This document shows positions 1 to 11,410 of a stretch of 64,000 bases of DNA, in pieces. The translations under genes and the position numbers were made by a program. Origin of the DNA: Undaria pinnatifida (Eukaryota; Sar; Phaeophyceae; Laminariales; Alariaceae); assembly GCA_012845835.1 (NCBI GenBank), contig JABAKD010000007.1, positions 5,223,358-5,287,357 of the forward strand, in the 5' to 3' direction. Below the pieces are notes generated by a model. The model saw only the letters and a list, made by a program, of their open reading frames with translations. It had not been told where the DNA came from and ran no database searches. Each line of letters begins with the position of its first letter. The stretch's first letter is position 1.

Positions 1-108
1 GCGGTGCTTTCGATGCGGGGGACAAGTGCATCCAAATCGACCCCTGGTATTGGCGAGGAGGGAGCGCTTAGCCGCCGGTCCGAAGAGGTAGATACCTCTA
101 TCCCCGAC

Positions 109-720
109 TCAGTTGGGGCTTGCCAACCCCACGGGGTTGAAGTTGTCAAGCCGATGCAGTGTTAATCGGTGGCAGTCTCTCGCAAACGGGCCAAACATAT
201 CGGCGATGCCGTTGGCGCTGCCTTTGCCGTACTCGAGTGTGCAATCGAACGCGGCGACGAACTGAAGACATCGCTGGACTCGTGCATTTAGGGTCCCCAC
301 TTTGCCAATGCTCTCTTGTGCCTTGCGGCCGGAGGATGTGCGGAACTTCGTTCTCCAAAGTACGTTATGAGGGGTTGGGAGCCCAAGCAATGCTGCCCAT
401 CCCCAAATCTAGAGGAGTCCAGTGCCTCTCCGAATCGAGCGTTGCTCGACTGATATACACAATTTTCATAGTAAACGAAACGTCGTCCAGCATCACGAAA
501 CAGGGTACGTGTTCAGACAGCGGAAGGTCAGGGCCGACGCCGGGAGCTATCTCCAAACCTTCACGGCTTTTAGTTGGCCAACGCGTGAGAGAAATAGGTC
601 GGAAACTCCGAAAGGAAACGCGGGTGCTGGCCGCTGTTAACGGCCCGGCCGCAAAAGATCTAGTACTTGCAGCCTGCCCGATGAGCCGTAAAGTTTTGTT
701 ATCCACGGAGACAATATTCA
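109..720 (-). mobile_element. Ty3/Gypsy LTR retrotransposon fossil, RNase H region
   Basis: Minus-strand frames here carry features of a Ty3/Gypsy RNase H domain: a stretch with SRATLDSERHWTPLDL near 430-480, like the start of the domain, and VQRCLQFVAAFDCTLEY near 210-270 followed by KGSANGIADMF, like the conserved end with its Y-KG-N--AD signature. The element runs toward and probably beyond the left window edge, where integrase would lie. It is clearly broken, with several disruptions, and looks old. The same strand between about 0.7 and 5.9 kb may hold further decayed parts, but no domain could be recognised there. Confidence 0.75.
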
Positions 721-749
721 TAACTCACGTATTACGAGCGATATAGGAT

Positions 750-1690
750 ATTTGGTATTGGGAAATTAGTGTTTTCTATTGGATAGTAGTGTGTTGTCAG
801 AATGTCAGCCACCCCGTCGGAAACATGCCTTCTACGGTATGCTCAGTTCTGGGTTGAATTCGATAAGGTACGGCCGTTGTATCAGTCTTGGTTTGGTCCC
901 GTTTTTGCCCCGGATTTTTGGGCGGCTTCTTGCCATGTCGTGATTGTGATAATATACTCGGATGTACGCGACAGTAATATAATGGAATATTCTACGTGAT
1001 GATCGACACCGGGGATTTCTATGTTTTCCGCTGCCACCGCGCAACCAAGGCCCCCCGCATGAGGGGGCCCACGCGAGCAAGCCGCCCTGAGCATGGGTTT
1101 CCCCATCGGGCGCGGCGCGAACGGGATTTCATATTTATGGCATTTGCAATGAAGGTGCGGAACCCACTAGGTGACGCCGGGTGCGCCGACCCGGTCTCAC
1201 TGTCACAAACAGTTTCGGGAAGGCAGAAAGCGCCTCACTGAGATTTTTTTCCCTCTCCACTGGCATGGGTTGTTGACCATGAGATCATCCACCGGGAGAC
1301 CGATGACCAACACTGGGTCCAAGGGCTGCCTTCAGCCAGAAGCTTGTTGTCAGAGCTTAGAACGTAAATATATTTCATTTTCTGGAGTTTTGTGAATTTG
1401 GCGTAGGTGCCAGGTTACACGCGGTTTTGCTTCTCCATGTCCTCAACGGCGGAGTCAAAGTTGTGCACGCCTCGATCGAAGTTTTTGTGTTTGCTTCGGC
1501 CCGTCGACGACATGATGAGCTCCACTGCTCGATGGTCGTGAAAAAAACTTGCCTTTTTGGCCATCACATACTGGTGCGCGCAAAAATATGACTCGTCGTC
1601 CACGACAAACGACGAAGGGGAACAAGGTGAAAACTAGGATGGAGGCTGCCACTACAACACCACTTTGCCTGTGGAGTATTCGAAAAAAGG
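750..1690. other. No gene or repeat recognised
   Basis: Only short overlapping open frames on both strands, none with a recognisable domain. A short near-palindromic GC-rich stretch surrounds 1050-1075. Confidence 0.5.
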
Positions 1691-1699
1691 GTCAAAAGC

Positions 1700-2335
1700 C
1701 GTGGTGTTGGAGTGTGGCCTTGCAATCTCCTCGTCCGGGAACACCAGGACTCGGCACGTTGGGCCTGTGGTAGCCTCTTGCGGGAACACCAGGCCTCGAG
1801 AGCACGACGCGAATCCGAATCCGCGGTTTCATTCCTCGGTCCTCTTCGCTCGTTGGTGGAAAACCCAAGAATTCACTTTAACTGCGCTTGAAAAATGGTC
1901 ACGAATGACGGTGATAAGACGTCGGTAGCTTCGTTGGACATTTGGCCATCTGGGAACACAAATTCTCGGCTCCTTGGGCCTGCAGTAACCCCTTGCGAGA
2001 ACATCAGGCCTCGGGAGCATAATGCGAGTCCGAACCGGCGGTTTCTCGCCTCGGATCCTCCTCACTCGCTGGCGAAAACTCGTAAGAAGCCGCCCTCACT
2101 GCATCTGGATAACAGTCTAACACCGACGGCACCAACCCGTCGGTAGCCTCGTTGAGAATTTGGGTGTGCAACCTCCTCCACTGGGAACACCAGTGCTGCC
2201 GCCCACAGGAGCATCAGGCCTCAGAAGCACGACCCGAGTCGGAATCCACTGTTTCTTGCGTCGTGGTCTCTTCGCTCCTTGGCGTCAACTTGCGGGAAAC
2301 TATTCTAACTGCTTGACGGGAAGCTAGACGGGTCC
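1700..2335. repeat. Degenerate tandem repeat, about 212 bp x 3
   Basis: Three successive copies can be aligned by eye. The anchor CATCAGGCCTCGGGAGCA (variants) occurs with its AGGCC at 1791, 2006 and 2216, giving spacings of 215 and 210. Each anchor is followed by a segment like GAGTCCGAATCCGCGGTTTC and then a stretch like CTCGCTCGTTGGCGAAAACT. The short open frames at 1665-1928 and 1895-2146 are products of this repeat, since they share a GNTR...REHDANPN-type sequence in register. Copies differ by roughly 20-25%, so the array is old. Confidence 0.8.
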
Positions 2336-2339
2336 GTAC

Positions 2340-5300
2340 ATTTACAGGAATAACGTCCAACTGGTCATGCTGGAGGCCGTGGCATCACAACTGGCCCGTC
2401 GCACAGTGTCGGATTTTTTCCCTGCAACACTGGGACAAACGTAGCCTAGAGTACGTGGGCTTGCGTGCTGGAAGACGAAGCCGGGCTCATGGACCGTGTG
2501 GGCGTCTTCTGGAGAGGGGCTCGGGCAGGTGGAAGTAATGATGACCTGAGGAGGCTGTTTCCCGTTGGGCCTCTTGGAGGAAGAAGACGAGGTACCTAAT
2601 CTTGTCAAGTCCTCCTCGATGGAATCAAGAGCAGAGCGCCAGCTGTATCTCGAGCCAACATCGGAATGAGCCTCGCAAAAGATCTCGGTGCTTTAATGTT
2701 GGCCTTCTCACACCTCAAACTGACCGCCATCTTGTGGGCTGTAAACGTGTCAGAGGGTCGGCCGTCCCACACCTCACACCGACCGCTACCGCCTGGTCAG
2801 AGGGAGGGGGGTATGGACACGTTCTCGTAAATAGGCCACGCGCCGTAACCGCAGCTACGTTGCTGCGCGACGCGTGTCTGTGCGGGAGCGCAGGCGCCCG
2901 TGCCATGGTTAAAGGTGGTGGCGTTGGAGCGCGTACCTCCATTTCCGAGTTTATGCCGCGGCTGAGGCCAACGGCGCTGGAATCGCGTGTTCCCGTTGCC
3001 GGACTCAGACCATGACCGAGATGACCGTCGCTGGAAGCGCGCGTTTTTGCAGTCGAAAACCTTACCTGGCTGGTGGAACTACTCTCGAAGCGTTAGCTCC
3101 CGCCGCTACGCCGTGAGAATCGTCAGCAGCGAAATAGGAGCATGTGGACTCTTGATGGACGCGATTTGTGCTGCGTTAGTGGACAGGCTAGCAACAGGTA
3201 CACGGCCATTCCAATAAACGAAAAGAGGTATCCCCGACAGAGCTGTCGACCGACAGGCCGAGTGTGCCGTACTTTCGACAAGCTGTAAATTGCCGGTATG
3301 GAATGTGCTAGCCTGATGAACGTTGAAATTTCCGCCCGGATTACGGACGGCTCCAAAGTGCATTCGAGGAGCGTGAGCGGGGGCAGATGAAGCGGGCCAG
3401 GGCGGGATACAAACATGGTAATCCGATGTGTATGTGGTATCGACGTGACAGTTTACCAGGCCCTGATCCTGTGGTACCCTCGCGATTGGCCAAACTGATA
3501 GCATAGATTTTTCTTGTGGTGTTTCGGGCGACACGATTTGCCATCGGGGCGGCAGCTGAACATGCGTGGCTGCCAACGTCGGTATGCGGCATAGTCGCCA
3601 TGTCGAGACCAAGTTCAGGGTCCAAAGAGTAACTCTCATATTTGAAAAGAATACTACAATGCTTGAAATAGTGATTGTCTCCGCGGCAGTTGGGGTGAAG
3701 CCCCCGGTTTTCTCGGAAGGCATCAATGCGAGTGAAGGGTGAAAGGAGGTCATTCCAAAGGGGAAAATCGTCTGTCTTAAACGAGGCACTAGCGGTGAAA
3801 CGATTTGCACAATAATCCTATTGTACATTGTGGCCAGAACGTTTGATTTGTGGTCAAGCAAAGGGTCAGATAAGTCATCGAGGGGCACAACAGTTGGATG
3901 ATGGCGCGGTCCCGTCTGCCACGAAAGCGATTAAGACGGCATTAGGCCTTGGCCGCGCCCATGATTGGGGGGCCGGGGCACCGACGGGGTGGATGACCGC
4001 GCTCCCGTCGGAAACACAGGCACAGAAAACTATTGTTGGCCGTTGACGGAAGGTGTTTTATCTAGCATTAAGTCACTAAGAATCTGCCATACAGCATCCA
4101 ACGGGGCGAAGGCCGCGGGCCGGTGCCTTCGAACCAGGGTAATACGTAGGCATCAGAGTCGAAGAATGCGTATTCACCCCCATCCGAACCACCTCCAACA
4201 CCACATCCGTCCCCGGAGACCAAACACGCTCTCTCCCCGTCGCGGAAGACACAAATATGCAAACCTCCCGACTGAAATCAGGAAATGACATGCCGTTACA
4301 CATTCCAAGAGCGTGGAACTTAGTGTAGCCTTCCCTCGCGTCGACCCGGTAGAAGTGCGTCGAGATAGGCGTAGCAGGAGGGTCAAAGACTCAGGCCCAG
4401 ATGCTTCTCCATCCAAAGATCTTGACACCTCCTGCCTGCTACCACGGCCTCTTCGCCGTAGTCTGAGCTCGAGGCCGATCACGAGCGGGAGGAGGTTGAC
4501 AGGCCATCTCACGCTAAACGTCCTCTCCAGCCGTTCATCCGCACTCCGTTTCCTCCGCTAGACCTACAGTCACCGCCCCGGTTGCTGCAAATAAAGTTGC
4601 CCCTTCGGCGGCGGCCTGAGCCACCACCAGCGCCCGACGCGCCTTGCCCGCCCCTGCCCACCGTTGTCACCCCCGCGACGGCGGTGGCGGTCGCCACCCC
4701 CACTATTTTGCCGCCACTCCCGAAGCCACCATCCCCACGGGTGCAGTCCCAGCCGTCGCGACTGTCGCTGCGTCACTGTTTCCCCCGGTTGTGTTCCACC
4801 AACTCTTCCTCCGGGGTTCGTCTAGAAGACGGGGTCGGGGGCTTCGTCGTGGGCCATCAGTAGGGCCTTGACGAAGGCAAGGGTCGGGGCGGCTCTCTTT
4901 TGTCCGGCATTGGGCGTACAATCAATGCGAGTCCACGCCGCTCTCATTGAAAAGGCATCCGCTTAATGCGAGGCCGGCGGCTCTGACGTGTGAAGAGAGG
5001 AGGCCGTTTCTACCACCGCGGTCACCAACGTTCGGGAGAACTCTACTCCCGGTGCAGACGCCGTCCACGCGACGCCGGCAATACAAAAGGCGGCGTCCCC
5101 GGGTCGTGGTCGCTGGGATGCGACACCCTGCGGGCGCGTTGAAAGCGAGGGGGCCGCGGTAGCTCCCGAGGCAGCCGACGCAACTGTTTCGGCGAGGGCT
5201 TGGTGCGCCCACTCCACTACCAGAGACGCCTCCCGCGTAGCGATCTTCGCCTGCCGCATATCTTCGTCAAACAGGCATCGGCGTGCTTCAAGCCGGAGAA

Positions 5301-5980
5301 TCGTCTAGTTGGCGTCGTCGAACGCTCGTTGGCCACGCGATGCAAATGCCAAACCAAGGGGCCAGCATACGCATCTCGGTCCCGGGATCTTTTGAAGGTG
5401 GTGCTGTCGAGCTTGGAGGCCAGCGGGTGGCGGTCCACCTTCGCTGCCGAAAGCTGGCGTCGAGACGGCCCCGAGTCTGGTGGAGTTTGGTCCGCCTCCT
5501 TATTTGCGCGAACCAGTGAGTCGACCGTCTTGGTTGGTGGATCCAGGTGGTTGTCTGGTGGTCCGTCTTCTGTACCGTCATTGGAAACCGCCTCCGGTGG
5601 TTGCCCCCGTCTCGAGTCGCGGGATCTCGAGCGAGCTCTCTCTGACTCGTGGGCATCCAGGTTGAGGCGCGATGAAAACCCCAGCCAGCATTGAGAAACC
5701 TGGTAGATGTTTTGGTGTTTGTTTTCTGTAAAGAGGGCAGGGGTGTGGGGAAAGGTGGCGGCACGGCAACGACGCGTACAGAAGATATGAAGGCAGTCAT
5801 AGTGTTGCGGTGTCCCTGCTGCAAGTAACGGAATGTTTGTGTGCCATCAAACAGCGAGACATGGGCCTCGACTCCGTCCGGCATCAGTGATGGCAGCAGC
5901 CACGCCAACTAGCAGGATAGAAGGACTACAGCGATAAGAAGGGTTTTATCCACCAAACCCGCAACAAAAGAGCAGCGCCC
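2340..5980. other. GC-rich stretch with long overlapping open frames, no gene called
   Basis: The longest open frame is on the minus strand at 3106-3888 (260 aa). A further 206-aa frame lies at 5288-5908 (minus), overlapping a 164-aa frame at 5200-5694 (plus). None shows a domain, signal peptide or repeat I recognise, and overlapping frames on both strands are expected in GC-rich DNA. A minus-strand stretch around 4963-5290 (with AKIATREASLVVEWAHQALAE) looks helical and could be decayed Gag-like sequence belonging to the element at the left edge. This is a guess. Confidence 0.3.
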
Positions 5981-5989
5981 AGTCTGACC

Positions 5990-6500
5990 GTAGGGTATAA
6001 GTGTAACGCCTGCACGAACCGCAGTAAATGGGGCCAAACATGGGCAGTACTGACCCTTACCGCTGTGCAGGGGGGGAAGCACAGTAAAGGTAAGCCCGCA
6101 CGCATCGAACCAAAACACGCAGCATTTCAACGATGTGTGGGGTGGGTAACACAGGAATGCGTCGGCCAACACGCCCACGCACATCAGACCAAAACCCAGG
6201 CAGCGTCTAACATAGGTGCAGTGTAGGGGGGATGTAGCACAGGAAATGGTCGCACACAAGGCCCACGCTCATGGTATCAAACCAGGCAGCATTTAACCTG
6301 GTGTACCGTAGGGGGGGGTAGTAAAGAAGAGGGTCGCCCAAAGCGCTCGCGTTCATCGCACCAGCACAAGCAGCATTGATACCAAGGCACAGTGTGGGGG
6401 GGGGAACCACAGTAAAGTGTGAGTCACAAAACTGGGATGCATGCACCCTAGGTGAGGTGTAGCGGGGGCAGGGGGGCACAGTACTAAGTCGCACACACTA
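5990..6500. repeat. Degenerate tandem repeat, about 86 bp
   Basis: A G-run followed by AGCACAGTAAAGG-like sequence recurs near 6068, 6139, 6226, 6312, 6398 and 6473. Between the anchors lies a variable segment resembling CACGCCCACGCACATC followed by AAACCAGGCAGC. The spacing is mostly 86-87 bp, with shorter first and last intervals. The minus-strand open frames here (5909-6259, 6207-6494) simply translate the array. Confidence 0.8.
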
Positions 6501-6554
6501 AATTCGGTGCAATGGTCGGAATAGCGCCCAAACAACGCAGTTTCCCCGCGGTCT

Positions 6555-6785
6555 GCACGATCGAGGGACGGTCGCGCCTACAGTAGTGCTGATTGCCGCT
6601 GTATCGATGCTGCGTTAACAGGTAACGGCAATACCAACCGCACCAAGATGGATAGCGTAGCGTCCGAACAAGGCAGTTCCTCCATCGACCGCCCTATAGA
6701 GGGACGGTCACGCCTACAGTGTTGGTGCTGATTGCTGCAAGATTGCTCCTGTGTCCACGGGTGACGACAACACCAACCGCCAAAA
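6555..6785. repeat. Tandem repeat, two 136-bp units
   Basis: GAGGGACGGTCGCGCCTACAG at 6563 recurs as GAGGGACGGTCACGCCTACA at 6699. Each is followed by GTGCTGATTGC and then an ACACCAACCGC-like segment. The spacing is 136 bp, and the array directly continues the 86-bp array. Confidence 0.75.
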
Positions 6786-6939
6786 TGATGAGAGTATATA
6801 ACCAAGACCAGCTGTACAAATGGTGTGTACGCCCGGAGACGAACAAAAACGGTCGTTGCCACCTAGTACCAGCATCAAACGGACTGTTCCCCACTTGCAC
6901 TAGCAGTAAAGCGTAGCATCTCCGTTACTATAGGAATAG

Positions 6940-7690
6940 GGCTCTGTAACGGGCAGTAGCTGTTCTAACATCTGCAGAAAAAAATGCCAGCGTCGACCCT
7001 AGCATCATTGCGAAGGGAAGCACAAGTACTAACAGCAGCAGAAAGGCAATGTTTGGGCCACAGGTATAATGATCAGCCTCTCCGCCGACTTTAAACCGCA
7101 TTGCAACGGGCAGTATCTATCTTGACAGCTGCAAAAACAAAATTTGCACCATCGACCCTAGCAACATTGTGGAAGGGTAACACGTGTACCGGAGGCAATA
7201 GCATGACGGCCCAACGCCTGAACAGCTGAAAAAAGTCCGCCGCCCACACCCACCGTAGAAAACAAAGACAGTTATGTCGACAGCAGAGCAGTGGGCCGCA
7301 CTTTGTCAGCTGTGTCAATACAAAACGTGGAATTAACACCGACGTACCCATGAATGGTGAAATATGGGGCATTGTACACGCTGACAGCCTTGCGTCAGCA
7401 AACGCCAGCACAGAAATTCAGCGTTCACTAAATTCAAGTTCTTGTCACAGGAGGACCACGACGAAAAATCTCTCGAATCGATCGTGCAAGGAGCACTCGT
7501 ACAGCAGCGGAGGGTGTCCGACCTACAGTACTGTAACTGTGGACACTGGGGCGGTGAAGGGTCGAGCTATGTGCTGAATGGGTGGAAGCAAAGCAGGCGT
7601 CTCGGCTGCTTTTAAGAGAAATCTTCAGCAGAAATTCGAAGGGTAAATGACATGTACCGACAGCAAACCCATTATGCTGTACTGTAGTTG
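6940..7690. repeat. Tandem repeat, about 157 bp, with a diverged third unit
   Basis: AACGGGCAGTAGCTGTTCT at 6949 matches AACGGGCAGTATCTATCTT at 7106 (157 bp apart). Both continue through GTCGACCCTAGCA-like, GGAAGGG and GTACYRRCAGCA-like segments. A weaker unit (CGAAGGGTAAATGACATGTACCGACAGCA-like) lies near 7637. Nothing else was recognised between 7220 and 7600. Confidence 0.65.
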
Positions 7691-10178
7691 GTAGCGTTCG
7701 AGCAGTAGCCGTGCTGTACGAGCGTGGTTCTGGATGGAAAAAGAGGTAGGCGGGTCACCCGCTGCCAATTTGTCCGCTACGCGGTTGTTTTTTTGCTGTA
7801 TGGCCCTGTATGATAGAGGGTATGTACCACGGTACCGGTATGTATCGCAAGGAAGGACGACTGTCAGTGCGCGTCACAGGCTGTCAGTGTCGAGCACGTG
7901 TAAAACGTGGTGGCGGGGTGAGCCAGAGATGCGCGAATGTCATGGAGGTTGGAACTACGCAGTGGATCGCAGTGGATCGGACTAGATCAATGTCCGGGCC
8001 TGGGATGCGTCCATTGTCAGCATGCGATCCTGTACCAATTTGGAGATGAGAACTCGCTGTTTGTGCGACGCCCAAGCTGGATCGGAACATGTACCGAGAC
8101 GGTACTGAGACCCCTATGATCACGCGCTTTATTCGTGCACTGAACATATCGCGAAAAAAAGAAAACCCGCACACCCAACAAGAGCCACCGTCTGTTTCCC
8201 CCGTGGAGGACCGCAACGAAGGACCCCCGACATGAGCTTCTGGCCCGAGGGGAGAACCCATCCTAGCGCAGTGTCAGTAGTCCCAGGAGGTCTCGTCTAG
8301 CGAAGAAAAAGACATCTGCGCGAGTCGCCACCTGTCTTCACGAAGGAGCATCAAAACGAAGGAGCCCCAACGCGAGCCCCTGCGCCAAAAAGGCGGGTCC
8401 CAGCACAGGGCCCGCAGTTCATGGAGGTCCCACGAAGGTCGGTCTGACTCCGTCAACAGAGGTGTACGCAGTCGGATGTAGCAGCCAGCAAGCGGTGTCC
8501 TAGACGTGATGAGGCGAGTATGCTTGTCTTTGGTGTGTGCAGATGTCCCAGAGCCCCCGAAGCACAAAAAGAAGGACAAGTCGACGGCGATCTTGATGCT
8601 TGTGCTGGCTGCTCGCGGAACTGTGCAGGTAACGCAACTGGAGGCTGGCCGGGTGCAACATGCTGGCTGAGCGCGGAGCGAACACGTCTGGGGGGTGAAG
8701 CTTGGGCAGTTCTGTGCGGAGCTGTCCATGTATCGTGGAGCAAGTGGATGGGAACTTGTGACCGGAAAGTCGAGGCGAAGAGCGTGCTCCGGGGAGCAGC
8801 GTCTTCTGCGCCTAGTCCGAGCGCTAAGTGCCCGGCACCCCACAGGAGGGACCCCTGCCGACTCACTGCTATAGTTGTCGCCGTTGCAGGAGGAAGGGCG
8901 CGCCCTCCGTTGAGATGCCAACCGCGAGGGAATAGCGGCTTGGGACTCGAATATCAGAAACATAAGTGTACTAAAATGAAAGGCATTAGATAGATTTCGA
9001 GGAGCACTGCTGCAAACGCAACCTGAAGCCAAGACGAAGCCATTTCGTATGTTTTTCGGGTGAGAACACAGGGTATCATCCTGCCTTTCGAGCAGGTCCT
9101 CGGTGAGTACTCACTTTCATGGCCGTAGTAGAGAAACAAGCTCTATTACTTCCGCAGAGCTCCGGACTGCAACTGAAAGCCGAGGCACATGTCTCGGTTT
9201 CATTTCCTGACTACCCCAAAACGATAACGCAAGCATATCATACGGAAAACAGCCAATTATCTATTAAACCACATAGTTGCAGGCCGTGCAAGCCCGTACC
9301 TTAGCAAAAGGTTTTTGGAACATGCCGTCGTGTCAAACGCGAGGAATGCCAGAGCGGAGTACAAGCCCAACAGAAAGAGAAAAAAAGAAAAAACAATTAC
9401 GACAAATGGAAAAAATAACAGAAACATGACGGCAGGGGGCGAGGGAGACGTGCCCATTAGAGGTAAAAGAAGCTTAAAAAAATACCAAACACTCGTTCGT
9501 ACCACCAAGACAAAATCGTTGGTTGATAAATGTATGTCAACCAGGTAGGTGGCCAACAGAAGAAAGATAAATGCCACACATTACTCGCTTAGACTTTCAA
9601 ATTTCTGGTCAGGCTGGAAGTCAGGAACAGGGCAGGGTGTGTGTCCAGTACAACTGAGGCCTTGTTCGTTTCTTCATTTCTAACAAGGTTTTTTGTGGTT
9701 TGGTGGTTTGAATACCTTTACGCAATAGCCGGTTACCATGACGACATGGGATGCATGGTAGATGGTATGTTGAGACCTTGAAGACTTGACGCTATAGAGG
9801 CTTGTGCGTTACAATGAAACATTAAAGCTACCACACGTGGCCGAGAAACGGCTCTTGGTAAATGGCATTTGCAAACCAACGTACACTGACTGGCAACTCT
9901 GCTCACCGGAATACAATATATAGCAAACCACAACAACACTAGATGCCGTGGAAACCACACAAACATATAGAACATGCATGCATTTCCTGAACCGTAGACC
10001 AACGTATACGTCATGCTGTCCAACACCGTGATGACTGCCTTGAACGACAACTAGAATTCGGGACAGGCAACAACAGCAACGATGCGCGCAATGCTTGAAC
10101 AATATATTCATCCGACAATCTTGCGCTTTTGGCTTGGGTGTCCCAAGTGGAAAACCACGGCGGGGAATCTTGTTTTTG
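7690..10178. other. No gene recognised
   Basis: The stretch contains a 252-aa minus frame (8274-9032) opposite a 157-aa plus frame (8520-8993). Both are rich in Arg, Ser, Pro and Cys, with no recognisable domain, and are typical of chance frames. A short hairpin (CCGAGGCACATGTCTCGG) sits near 9180-9198. A/T-rich sequence follows from 9370 to 9550. Confidence 0.4.
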
Positions 10179-10224
10179 GTGGTGGTGGTGGTGATGGTGG
10201 TGATGGTGGTGATGATGATGTCGA
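10179..10224. repeat. GGT/GAT microsatellite
   Basis: Repeated GGTGGTGGTGATGGTGGTGAT triplets immediately precede the left end of the TIR element at 10223. Confidence 0.9.
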
Positions 10225-10479
10225 TGCATGCTACGATTGGAGGTGTATCGCATTTTTGTCTGAGACGATCTATGAAAGGCGGGGATTCTTAATCCAATAT
10301 CGTTCAAATAAATTTTATTGTTGGAAAAAAAAATGATTTTCGTTGTATACCCAGACCATGGGAGTTTTCGTCCGGCAACATTTCCCCCCCTTCCAAATCA
10401 GGCGTTTTGGGCAAGTCTTGAGCTCGAAAATCAAATAACCCCAGAAACAAAGCTGTGTACCTCTACCGTAGCACGCGTC
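10223..10479. mobile_element. Family N: short non-autonomous TIR element (MITE-like)
   Basis: The left end reads GATGCATGCTACGATTGGAGG and the right end CCGTAGCACGCGTC, which are approximate inverted repeats of each other. They match the ends of the copies at 41787-42008 and 61300-61547. Internal segments shared with the 61.3 kb copy include CCATGGGAGTTTT and a GAGCTC-centred stretch. At 257 bp it has no coding capacity. The copy lies directly against the start of the family D/E repeat at 10480. Confidence 0.65.
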
Positions 10480-11410
10480 TGTTGCTGTTCTCGAATAAAC
10501 TCGCATAATCAAGTCTGTGGTTACAGTACAGGCTCCAGTCACTCTGGAGTCAAGGAATACCCCAGGGCAAAAACGCAAAAAAATCCAAAGGTGGTACACG
10601 CAAATATTGTCGCTGACACCATTCATGTCTCCGCCAGAAAATATTCAAAGTGAAACCAGGAGTCAGCCTACGTTGTGTCGGGTCCATACTGGTGCATACG
10701 TCCACTACTCGCGCCTGAATAACCGACTACATGCACCGCTTGCCACCCAAAAATGACTGAAACACACATATCACACCCAGTACCTATCACTACGCATACG
10801 GACGTCAGACTCAAGTCAAGTTGAAAAACGAGTAGAGTAGACAAGAAGAGAAAGGATAGAAAAGGAAAGAAAGTGAAAAGGGAAAGGAGGGAAAAGAAAT
10901 AGCATAAAAGGAAAGTAGAAAAACGAAAATAAAAATAAACCTAAGATAATAACAGGAAGCAAGAAAAGGAAGAAATATAAAACACCGTACTAAGCAGACC
11001 GTAGGACTGGCGAACGGCGGCATTGGGCTCATTGAGGGTAGCAAGGGCGTCAATGGCACTTGGAGGAGAACGAAACAAAGAAAGGAAGTCACGCCGGCCT
11101 CATGATAGCCTGTGCCGGCCATTGGAAGGCCCACAAACTTCAAGAAGATGATGGCCAGACCCAGACGTGAGCCTCGTGGGCAGGACGCTCCCCCTCCCTC
11201 CCCCCCCCTCCCCCTTCTACTCTCGCCCTCTCGCCCTCCCCCCCTCCCATCCCCCCATATCCCCTTTCCGCCCCCCCACCCCCCCTCCGTCTCTTTCCCC
11301 TCCCCCCGTCCCCTCTCTCCCCCTCTCCTCGGGCGCTTAGAGATGCCGACGGTGGATGGCGCTCACGTGGCTTCTGCGTGTCGCTCTCCAACTCTGCATC
11401 TCCAACAGAT
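10480..11410 (+). repeat. Family E repeat (family D head, polypurine tract, C-rich tract, conserved tail)
   Basis: The order is: a 350-bp head (D) starting TGTTGCTGTTCTCGAATAAA and containing TCACTCTGGAGTC, CTCCGCCAGAAA and CCTATCACTACGCATACG; a polypurine tract at 10830-10980; about 180 bp ending GGCCATTGGAAGGCC; a C-rich tract at 11187-11335; and a 70-bp tail containing GACGGTGGATGGCGCT and CGCTCTCCAACTCTGCATCTC. The same order occurs in reverse at 20638-21870, and the D head alone at 19516, 22580 and 47565. No coding capacity was established; the class is unknown. Confidence 0.75.

Noticed and set aside
3106-3888. 260-aa minus frame, the longest open frame in the window
   Set aside because: No recognisable domain and no paralog or conserved context. 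Long frames are expected in this GC-rich stretch, so it is described only as part of the region.
5990-6500. CRISPR-like array
   Set aside because: Units are degenerate and contiguous, without uniform repeats and unique spacers, and the window is eukaryotic.
8274-9032. 252-aa minus frame opposite a 157-aa plus frame
   Set aside because: Composition (Arg, Ser, Pro, Cys) and overlap on both strands suggest chance; no domain was seen.
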